From positions 1 through 5,331 of the forward strand of contig CAMEBJ010000099.1 of NCBI GenBank assembly GCA_945912085.1: a DNA stretch of 5,331 bases. The letters are read 5' to 3'. Shown here in pieces: positions 1 to 5,331 of the stretch. Made by a program: the position numbers and the translations under genes. The DNA comes from an uncultured Bacteroidales bacterium. GTDB taxonomy: Bacteria; Bacteroidota; Bacteroidia; Bacteroidales; UBA932. Below the pieces are notes generated by a model, which worked only from the letters and a program-made list of their open reading frames with translations, did no database searches and had not been told where the DNA came from. Position 1 is the first letter of the stretch, and every line of letters begins with the position of its first letter.

Positions 1-1284
1 ATTGTCGGCAGGGAATTTTTGAAGCAGCAGGTTCGGACTGTCTGAAAGATTTCTCCAGTTGAGACTCTGCTCGACAGAGTAAAGAGTCAGGTGTCCTTCA
101 TTCACATCCACAAAACTCCAGTAGGGTGAAGGAACACCGTGCCACTGCCACTGCAGACCCAGTTGGATGGAATTAAACTCATCACTGTCAGCAGGTTGGA
201 ACACTCCACTGTCAGGAAGATCAGGCTTGCGCCATTTCAAAACCGGCTGGCCGACTCCGTCTCCGTCGGGATCCTCACCGATGACAGGCCAGCCATCTTC
301 TGTCCATGTCATCGGCTGGAGATGCACGACCCTTCCGTAGGCATCCTTGTCCTGAAAATGCAGAAACCAATGTTCTCCCGTTGAAGTTTCCACCCAACCT
401 CCCTGATGAGGCCCGTTTACAGGAGTATTCCCCTGAGCCATCACCACCCTTTCCTCATACGGTCCCCAAGGACTTTCCGAACGCAGAACCACCTGCCAGC
501 CTGTCGGAACTCCCCCGGATGGAGAGAAGATGTAATAATTGCCGCGGAATTTGTAGAACTTTGTGCCTTCGATGGTGGGCTGGGTACGGTGTCCGTCGTA
601 AACTATCCTTCCGGCAGATAGCAACCTTGTCCCATCTTCAGACATAGGTGCAACGAAGAGGATACTCTTGTTCCCGGCACGACTTCCCGCACAACCGAAT
701 GAAAGGTAGGCTTTCCCGTCATCATCCCAGAGAGGGCAAGGATCAATGAAACCCTTGGCTTTCAGCACCCAGACAGGATCCTCCCAGATACCTCGCGGAT
801 CTTTTGTCCTGACCATGAATATTCCCCTGTCGGGATCACCGCAGTAAATGAAAAACTCTCCGTCATGATACCTGATTGACGGAGCCCAGACACCTCCACC
901 GTGCTGAGGAGCGGTTTTCCACTCATCAGGACCGGGCAAAGGACTCAAATCTGCCCTCACACCGTGCCCGAAAGCTTCCCAGGGCCTTTCATCCGACCAG
1001 TTCCTCCCGGGATAGTCATTCAGAGCCGCCCCTACAATCTGCCAGTTCACCAAATCGGTCGAATGCAAAATCTGAAGTCCGGGGAAACAGCCGAATGATG
1101 ACGATGTCATATAGTATCCGTCCGGCCCATTGCACACGTCCGGATCGGAGTAGTCGGCATTGATGACAGGATTTACGTAATATTCACCCCTATCGGGATT
1201 CCATGCTTCCGAGGATGTCTGTGCCCGGGAGGTCATGAGACAGAAAAGCGCAACGGCTGCAAAAAGCGGAATGTATGGATTCAT
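1..1284 (-). CDS. Family 43 glycoside hydrolase (GH43_12-like), secreted, 3' end cut by window
   Basis: The reading frame is open from the ATG at 1284-1282 to the window edge, giving 428 residues without a stop. Residues 1-21 look like a signal peptide (hydrophobic stretch LFAAVALFCLM, likely cleavage after SRA), so the enzyme is periplasmic or exported. Residues about 35-350 form a five-bladed GH43 propeller. The three expected catalytic acids are present: D47 in YSDPDV (base), D181 in FIDPCPLWDD (pKa modulator) and E239 in TIEGTKFYK (acid). H293 in GPHQGGW matches the conserved active-site histidine. GVWAPSIRYHDGEF and the AGSRAG segment resemble subfamily 12, whose characterised members are mostly alpha-L-arabinofuranosidases; that assignment is from memory. 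From about 366 (DSDEFNS) a C-terminal beta-sandwich of the GH43_C2 type begins and is truncated. Residues 89-125 form a longer loop than usual. The gene diverges from the sigma gene. The exact substrate (arabinose or xylose side chains) is inferred. Confidence 0.93.
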   Translation of the reverse strand, partial: MNPYIPLFAAVALFCLMTSRAQTSSEAWNPDRGEYYVNPVINADYSDPDVCNGPDGYYMTSSSFGCFPGLQILHSTDLVNWQIVGAALNDYPGRNWSDERPWEAFGHGVRADLSPLPGPDEWKTAPQHGGGVWAPSIRYHDGEFFIYCGDPDRGIFMVRTKDPRGIWEDPVWVLKAKGFIDPCPLWDDDGKAYLSFGCAGSRAGNKSILFVAPMSEDGTRLLSAGRIVYDGHRTQPTIEGTKFYKFRGNYYIFSPSGGVPTGWQVVLRSESPWGPYEERVVMAQGNTPVNGPHQGGWVETSTGEHWFLHFQDKDAYGRVVHLQPMTWTEDGWPVIGEDPDGDGVGQPVLKWRKPDLPDSGVFQPADSDEFNSIQLGLQWQWHGVPSPYWSFVDVNEGHLTLYSVEQSLNWRNLSDSPNLLLQKFPADN

Positions 1285-1293
1285 TGTGGTCAG
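1280..1293 (-). repeat. Start-site inverted repeat, GH43 copy
   Basis: On the minus strand this reads CTGACCACAATGAA and contains the GH43 start codon, with 9 nt before it and 2 after. It is a perfect 14-base match to 1451-1464 on the plus strand, where the same sequence spans the sigma-factor start codon. The two copies sit at the two ends of the divergent intergenic region, so both messages have the same bases around the initiation codon. Neither copy contains a Shine-Dalgarno sequence. Function is unknown. Confidence 0.75.
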
Positions 1294-1324
1294 ATATATT
1301 TTGTTAAAAATTATTCAACACAGA

Positions 1325-1332
1325 CAAATATA
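1325..1332 (-). promoter_or_regulatory. Candidate -7 box for the GH43 gene
   Basis: On the minus strand this reads TATATTTG, an exact fit to the Bacteroidota -7 consensus TAnnTTTG. It would start a transcript near 1318-1320 and leave a leader of about 35 nt before the GH43 start codon. No clear -33 TTTG box lies at the expected distance upstream, so the call rests on the -7 box and position alone. Confidence 0.4.
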
Positions 1333-1364
1333 AATGATTGAAAGGTATATTCGTTACCCTGAAC

Positions 1365-1390
1365 TGCATTTGTGACAAATTAACCACAAT
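1365..1390 (+). repeat. Spaced direct repeat, copy 1
   Basis: TGCATTTG at 1365-1372, a 10-nt spacer, then ACCACAAT at 1383-1390. The same two blocks with the same 10-nt spacing recur at 1436-1461, 71 bp downstream, while the spacer sequences differ. TGCATTTG is one base from the TAnnTTTG -7 consensus, so this copy might be the sigma-gene promoter with a leader of about 80 nt. No convincing -33 box was found. Confidence 0.6.
1368..1380. promoter_or_regulatory. Candidate operator, palindrome 1
   Basis: ATTTGT-G-ACAAAT is a perfect inverted repeat with 6-base arms around one central base (1374). It shares the TGT-K-ACA core with the palindrome at 1387-1405, and the two centres are 22 bp apart, close to two helical turns. 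This arrangement suits a dimeric regulator binding twice on one DNA face. The regulator is unknown; the HTCS AraC domain or another factor are both possible. Confidence 0.4.
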
Positions 1391-1405
1391 TCTGTTACAA
1401 AATTG
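1387..1405. promoter_or_regulatory. Candidate operator, palindrome 2
   Basis: CAATTCTGT-T-ACAAAATTG is an imperfect palindrome centred on 1396 with 8 of 9 arm positions complementary; only C1392 against A1400 fails. Its core TGTTACA parallels TGTGACA of the palindrome at 1368-1380. It lies between the two spaced direct repeats, about 55 bp before the sigma-factor start. Confidence 0.4.
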
Positions 1406-1435
1406 GCCTTCCGTTCCTCTGTTTCTTGCGAATTT

Positions 1436-1461
1436 TGCATTTGAATTAAACTGACCACAAT
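1436..1461 (+). repeat. Spaced direct repeat, copy 2, ending in the sigma start codon
   Basis: TGCATTTG at 1436-1443, a 10-nt spacer, then ACCACAAT at 1454-1461, whose last two bases are the first two of the sigma-factor ATG. It duplicates 1365-1390 in block sequence and spacing. If TGCATTTG acted as a -7 box here, the transcript would begin about 10 nt before the start codon and be nearly leaderless. Confidence 0.6.
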
Positions 1462-1464
1462 GAA
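1451..1464 (+). repeat. Start-site inverted repeat, sigma-factor copy
   Basis: CTGACCACAATGAA spans the sigma-factor ATG at 1460-1462 and is the exact inverted partner of 1280-1293 at the GH43 start. Its ACCACAAT part occurs a third time at 1383-1390, away from any start codon, which suggests that the motif is not simply a coding coincidence. It could be a protein-binding site, a shared translation-control leader, or a trace of local duplication. Confidence 0.75.
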
Positions 1465-1993
1465 CACTCCAGCAAATGAATTTGAAATAAAGTACAGGAA
1501 TGTGCAGGTCACCAGGGCATTCAGGAAGCTGAGGGAGCCTCTCTGCGCCTATGTGCGCAGGAAAACAGGTGACGTGGCCGAAGTTGAAGACCTCGTTCAG
1601 GATGTTTTTGAGGCTGTTCTGACAACTTCACGACTATTTCTTGACGACAATTCATTAACAAGGTTCGCATACGTCTGTGCGCGTAACAGGATTGCAGACT
1701 ATTTCAGACGGAATGCCTGCACAAGGAAATCACAGGAATTTTTTGGAAGTTTCAGCAATATTCCCGTCAATGAAGCAGACAGTCTTGCGAACTGCAGGGA
1801 AATCCTCCGACTTGAGAAGTCTGCATTGAATTGTGTCGGAGAAAAGGCGAGGATTGTCTATCTGATGAATGTCCATTGGAACATACCTGCCCGGAAGATT
1901 TCAAAAAGAATGGGAATCAGTGTGCGAACCGTCCAAAATCACGTCTTCAGGGTTAAAGACAGTATCCGCAGTGAAATACGGCAAATCATCTGA
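1460..1993 (+). CDS. ECF-type RNA polymerase sigma factor
   Basis: This 177-residue protein has the size and two-domain layout of an extracytoplasmic-function sigma factor, which would direct RNA polymerase to a small set of promoters. Sigma region 2 covers about residues 24-86 and includes VEDLVQDVFEAV (42-53) and the region 2.3/2.4 stretch ARNRIADYFRR (74-84). A linker follows, then region 4 at about 118-173 with a helix-turn-helix (IPARKISKRMGISVRTVQNHV, 142-162, shown as its span) that would read the -35 element. The ATG at 1460 is the start because it directly precedes the domain and sits in the repeated start-site element. Bacteroidota ECF factors are often paired with a FecR-type anti-sigma gene, but none follows here; the next gene, 11 bp downstream, is a lyase-like lipoprotein. 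Which promoters it serves, including possible autoregulation, cannot be told from sequence. Confidence 0.87.
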   Translation: MNTPANEFEIKYRNVQVTRAFRKLREPLCAYVRRKTGDVAEVEDLVQDVFEAVLTTSRLFLDDNSLTRFAYVCARNRIADYFRRNACTRKSQEFFGSFSNIPVNEADSLANCREILRLEKSALNCVGEKARIVYLMNVHWNIPARKISKRMGISVRTVQNHVFRVKDSIRSEIRQII

Positions 1994-2004
1994 CATTGTT
2001 AAAT

Positions 2005-3369
2005 ATGAAGAAGACATTGCTCTCCGCCATTATCCTATGCGCCCTTGGATGCTCCGGGTCCGAAAACATCCCTGGAGGAGAATATTTCAATCCCGGGAAA
2101 ACGGAGGAAGAAGACTATTCTGGTTACCCGACCTCCTATGAGTTCAATCATCCCTGCGCACTTATCTCATCTACGGACATCGGAAGGGTGAAAGAGAGAA
2201 TTGCGGCAGAGTCGTCCTCAGACCCTGTATATTCCGCTTTCTGCCATTTCTGTGAAAATGTCTATGCACAGTACCCCTACAAGGCAAATCCACAGGAAAT
2301 CATTGTGAGGGGCGATCCGAAGGGCACCGGCGTCAGTGGAGAAAACTACATTACAGTCTCCCGGGATGCCGCTGCCGCATTTCAGCTTGCACTGCGATGG
2401 AATCTGACCGGAGAAGAGAAATATGCACGGAACGCAGCGGAGATTCTGGATGCATGGGCGAGAAAACTCAAAATGGTCACGGCAAATGATAACAACCAGT
2501 ACCTGTGCCTGGGTTTTCAGGGATATACTCTTGCCAATGCGGCAGAACTTCTGGGGAAATATCCCGGATGGACTTCCGCCAGTCAGCAGAAATTCAAGTC
2601 ATGGCTGAGGACAGTCTGGTTGGAGCGCAACAGGTGGTTCATTGAAAATCACGGAGGCAGCAACAACTGCCCTCTCCACTACTGGTCCAACTGGGAACTC
2701 TGTAATCTCGCTTCGATGCTGGCCATCGGAATCTATCTGGAAGACATTGAAACAATCAACTTCGTGTACAAAACTTTCCGGGAGGGCCAAGGAAGTGGCT
2801 GCATCAGCAATATGATTCCCTACAATCCCGTAGAAGACCCTGACGGACACGGCAAACTGGCCCAAAGTATGGAATCCGGCCGCGACCAGGGACATGCCAC
2901 ACTTGTGATTTCACTATGTGCCGAATTGTGCCAGATGGCATGGAACATCGGATTGGATTTCTGGGGAATGGACGACAACAAGGTTCTGGCAATGTGCGAA
3001 TACACAGCAAAATACAATGTCCGGCCTTCCGGCAGCTACCTGACCGGAGCGATGCCTTTCACTGAATATGCCTACTGCAGCGGATGCAGCTGCTCCAATC
3101 AGAACCACGGCTCGATTCATCAGAGCGTGTCTCCCTCAGGAAGAGGAAAGGAAAGACCTTGTTGGGATTTGATTTACTCACATTACAAGTATGAGAAACA
3201 TCTCACGGATGACGAGGTTTACTATGTCAGACTGTTTGCCCGGCAGCTCAGGTATGTGGATGGTGTACTGACAGGTGACGGAGGCTCGGGAGATCCACGC
3301 TATGGTTCCTCCAGCGGAGCCTTTGACCAGATTGGCTGGGGAACTATGATGTTCTACAAAGGCGAGTAA
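2005..3369 (+). CDS. Alginate_lyase-family (PL38-like) polysaccharide lyase lipoprotein
   Basis: 454 residues from the ATG at 2005. A TTG nine bases upstream is in frame, but the ATG begins a proper lipoprotein signal, MKKTLLSAIILCALGC, with acylation expected at C16; the lipobox (A-L-G-C) is slightly atypical. The rest fits the alginate_lyase Pfam family (PF05426), an alpha/alpha-toroid fold. Recognisable blocks are HYWSNWELCN (225-234), preceded by N220-N221; ESGRDQGH (290-297); the H368 region NQNHGSIHQS; and the C-terminal GAFDQIGWGT (438-447). These blocks recall PL38 enzymes, which cleave alginate or glucuronan by beta-elimination using Asn, His, Arg and Tyr residues. The family call is firm, whereas PL38 membership and substrate are inferred. 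The mature part holds 14 cysteines, three of them clustered (C358, C361, C363). The gene is probably co-transcribed with the sigma gene, and its stop lies 14 bp from the convergent HTCS stop. Confidence 0.85.
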   Translation: MKKTLLSAIILCALGCSGSENIPGGEYFNPGKTEEEDYSGYPTSYEFNHPCALISSTDIGRVKERIAAESSSDPVYSAFCHFCENVYAQYPYKANPQEIIVRGDPKGTGVSGENYITVSRDAAAAFQLALRWNLTGEEKYARNAAEILDAWARKLKMVTANDNNQYLCLGFQGYTLANAAELLGKYPGWTSASQQKFKSWLRTVWLERNRWFIENHGGSNNCPLHYWSNWELCNLASMLAIGIYLEDIETINFVYKTFREGQGSGCISNMIPYNPVEDPDGHGKLAQSMESGRDQGHATLVISLCAELCQMAWNIGLDFWGMDDNKVLAMCEYTAKYNVRPSGSYLTGAMPFTEYAYCSGCSCSNQNHGSIHQSVSPSGRGKERPCWDLIYSHYKYEKHLTDDEVYYVRLFARQLRYVDGVLTGDGGSGDPRYGSSSGAFDQIGWGTMMFYKGE

Positions 3370-3383
3370 ACTGTGCCCGGTCG

Positions 3384-5331
3384 CTAATGATACTGTGAAG
3401 GATTGACCCCGAACATCTCCTTGAAGTATTTCGAGAAATACTTAGATGTGTTGAATCCCACCATATCAGACACTTCAGCCACGGTAAGATTCGGGTCATT
3501 CTTCAGAATCTGTGCAGCCCTCTTGAGCCTCACCGTGCGGATGAATTCCGAAGGGGTCATCCCGGCAATGGACTGAATTTTCCTATAGAGATTCATCCTG
3601 TGCATTCCGACATCGGATGAAAGTTCCTCTACTGAATATTCAGAATTGTCGATATTCCGTTCAATGCATTCCATCACCTTCGTCATCAGTTTCTGGTCGA
3701 TGGTCGTGATGGTAACCTCTTTCAGAGAAATGTCCCTGTCCCCGGAAAATGAGGCAATTCTCTTGCTGCGTTCATCAATGAGGTTACGGATTCTCGCAAG
3801 CAGGAGTTCTAGTTTGAAAGGCTTGGTCAAATAGGCGTCGGCTCCGGTTTCGTAGCCCTCAAGCCTGATGTCTTCGGATGTCCTTGCTGACAGCAGGATT
3901 ACAGGTATGTGGGATGTCTCGATATTGCCCTTTATTGCCTTTGTTACCTCAAAACCGTCCATATTCGGCATCATAACATCACAAACCACAACATCCGGAT
4001 CTGAAGATTTCAGTATTTCAAGGCATTGGACACCATCCTTGGCGGAGGAGACTTCGAACTCCCCGGAAAGTTCCCCTACGAGGTAATCCCGGAAGTCCTT
4101 GTTGTCATCCACAATCAGGATGTGCCTGCGTTCTCCATTCAGAGAGGATGCAGGTGTAATGGATGTGTCCTCCGAAACATTTTGTTCACTGACTTCAGTT
4201 TCATTCAGATTGGTCGGTATTTCCAGATGGAAAGTCGATCCCCTTCCTACCTGGGAAGTTACACGGATGTCTCCGGAATGCATTCTGGCATACTGTCTGA
4301 CAAGACTCAGTCCGATTCCGGTTCCGGTTTCCATCTGAGAATTTCCGCTTCGGTAGAACCTGTCGAAAATCTTTTCAACATCCTTTTCAGGAATTCCCAC
4401 TCCCGTGTCCGCCACCTCAAGGACCATCCGATTCTCAGCCCTCTGATGGAGGCTCACGTGGATTGAACCGCCTTTTGGAGTGAATTTCAGCGCATTGGAC
4501 AGAAGATTGTTGAGTATTTTCTGCATCTGCGACTTGTCGAATGTCATAGTCGGATTGGACATTTCATTCTCAAAACTGAGGCAGATGCCTTTCTTTGTCG
4601 CGGCATCACGGAACGAATCGATGATGGCCGAGGTGAACTCGACTATGTTTCCTCGGGCCAGGACCAGCTTTTCACCTCCCATCTCCAGCCTCCTGAAATC
4701 AAGAAGATGGTTCACAAGTGAAAGGAGCTGTTGCGCATTCTTGTGCATTGTCTCAAGCTTCGGCATCACATCTGAATCCTTCATCTCCTTCATCACACTC
4801 TCAAGAGGTAGGAGAATCAGCGACAGAGGAGTTCGGAGTTCGTGGGAAATGTTGGTGAAGAAACGAAATTTCATCTGATCAAGTTCCTCCTTTCTCTTAC
4901 GTCTTTCCTGTTCCTTGTTGAGACGGATTTTCTGCTTGGTCCTGCGTTCTCCCAGCCAGATAAAAAGACTACCGGCGAAACAGACCAGGATGGTGTAGAT
5001 AATATAGGCCGCAGTGCTCATATAGAAAGGAGGCTTGATAGTGATTGACACCGATGAAACCTCTCCCCAGTCAAGACCGTTGTTCGCCGCCTGAACCATA
5101 AATGTGTAGATGCCCGGTTTGAGGAAGGTATATTGAACCTTGCCAAGAGGTGTTGAATTCAGCAGATGCCAGTCCTTGTCAAGATTTCCCAGCCTGTAGC
5201 GGTAGGATGTGTGCGATGGATTCTGGTAGTTGAGGTTTGAGAACTCGAAAGTCAGGAAAGGTTCGTCATAGTCTAGTGTCAGTCCATCAGCGAAATCCCT
5301 ATTCTGGCCTGCAACAGTGACAGAGGAAATG
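3384..5331 (-). CDS. Hybrid two-component system regulator (HTCS), 5' end cut by window
   Basis: The frame is open from the window edge to the TAG at 3386-3384, giving 648 visible residues; the Met at 5099 is internal because Y_Y_Y-domain sequence continues upstream of it. Domains in visible numbering: Y_Y_Y domain 1-100 (YRYRLGNLDKDW); a single membrane helix about 104-127; HisKA with H163 in ISHELRTP; a GHKL ATPase with N279 in LLSNALKF and G boxes DTGVGIP (308-314) and GTGIGL (336-341); a receiver at about 402-520 with phospho-acceptor D451 in VVCDVMMP and K503 in TKPF; and an AraC-type DNA-binding domain at 542-648. All catalytic residues are intact. Such proteins sense an oligosaccharide in the periplasm through a long N-terminal propeller, not seen here, and activate polysaccharide-utilisation genes from the inner membrane. 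The likely targets are the neighbouring enzyme genes. The protein ends right after the AraC domain (NPSQYH). Confidence 0.97.
   Translation of the reverse strand, partial: ISSVTVAGQNRDFADGLTLDYDEPFLTFEFSNLNYQNPSHTSYRYRLGNLDKDWHLLNSTPLGKVQYTFLKPGIYTFMVQAANNGLDWGEVSSVSITIKPPFYMSTAAYIIYTILVCFAGSLFIWLGERRTKQKIRLNKEQERRKRKEELDQMKFRFFTNISHELRTPLSLILLPLESVMKEMKDSDVMPKLETMHKNAQQLLSLVNHLLDFRRLEMGGEKLVLARGNIVEFTSAIIDSFRDAATKKGICLSFENEMSNPTMTFDKSQMQKILNNLLSNALKFTPKGGSIHVSLHQRAENRMVLEVADTGVGIPEKDVEKIFDRFYRSGNSQMETGTGIGLSLVRQYARMHSGDIRVTSQVGRGSTFHLEIPTNLNETEVSEQNVSEDTSITPASSLNGERRHILIVDDNKDFRDYLVGELSGEFEVSSAKDGVQCLEILKSSDPDVVVCDVMMPNMDGFEVTKAIKGNIETSHIPVILLSARTSEDIRLEGYETGADAYLTKPFKLELLLARIRNLIDERSKRIASFSGDRDISLKEVTITTIDQKLMTKVMECIERNIDNSEYSVEELSSDVGMHRMNLYRKIQSIAGMTPSEFIRTVRLKRAAQILKNDPNLTVAEVSDMVGFNTSKYFSKYFKEMFGVNPSQYH

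Noticed and set aside
306..647. Plus-strand open frames within 139-1163
   Set aside because: They lie opposite the GH43 gene, whose minus-strand frame shows clear family motifs throughout. Their translations are low-complexity and resemble no family.
1344..1358. GGTA-N7-TACC palindrome in the intergenic region
   Set aside because: The arms are only four bases and complementarity does not extend, so chance is a sufficient explanation.
1996..2004. TTG at 1996 as the start of the lyase-like gene
   Set aside because: It would add only three residues ahead of a textbook lipoprotein signal beginning MKK at the ATG at 2005.
2599..3120. Minus-strand open frames opposite the lyase gene
   Set aside because: They overlap the conserved lyase blocks on the other strand and have no recognisable protein features.
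3361..3385. Possible bidirectional terminator between the convergent lyase and HTCS genes
   Set aside because: Only a four-base GCGA/TCGC stem with a 15-nt loop is seen, with no U-tract on either strand.
3646..5048. Plus-strand open frames opposite the HTCS, up to 146 codons
   Set aside because: They are antisense to the conserved kinase, receiver and AraC domains and show no domain of their own.
5097..5099. ATG at 5099 as the HTCS start
   Set aside because: The frame continues without a stop to the window edge and encodes the preceding part of a Y_Y_Y domain, so this Met is internal.

Overview
The window looks like the edge of a carbohydrate-utilisation locus (PUL) from a Bacteroidota bacterium, probably a gut- or rumen-type Bacteroidales. 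The signs are a hybrid two-component system (HTCS) with a Y_Y_Y sensor end, membrane segment, kinase, receiver and AraC domain in one chain; a secreted GH43 enzyme; a lipoprotein-type polysaccharide-lyase relative; the lack of clear Shine-Dalgarno sites; and a TAnnTTTG-like promoter box. No SusC/SusD pair, rRNA, tRNA, CRISPR array or mobile element is visible.

Layout: (1) 1-1284, minus strand: a GH43 glycosidase most like subfamily 12, with a signal peptide. Its C-terminal accessory domain is cut by the window start. (2) 1285-1459: a 175-bp divergent intergenic region, unusually rich in repeats. The two diverging genes share an identical 14-bp sequence across their start codons. There is also a spaced direct repeat and a pair of palindromes with a TGT-K-ACA core. 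(3) 1460-1993, plus strand: an ECF-type sigma factor. (4) 2005-3369, plus strand: a lipoprotein of the alginate_lyase (PF05426) / PL38-like family, 11 bp after the sigma gene and probably in the same operon. (5) 3384-5331, minus strand: an HTCS regulator convergent with the lyase gene, its N-terminus lying beyond the window end.

How the parts may work together (inference): the lyase would cut a uronic-acid-containing polysaccharide at or near the cell surface, and the GH43 enzyme would trim arabinose- or xylose-type residues in the periplasm. The HTCS would sense a released oligosaccharide in the periplasm and activate the locus, while the sigma factor adds a second layer of control. The shared start-site element and paired palindromes between the GH43 and sigma genes suggest that these two divergent units are controlled together. 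The enzymes and regulators belong to known families. The least explained parts are the intergenic architecture and a sigma factor placed directly ahead of a lyase gene with no anti-sigma gene in view.
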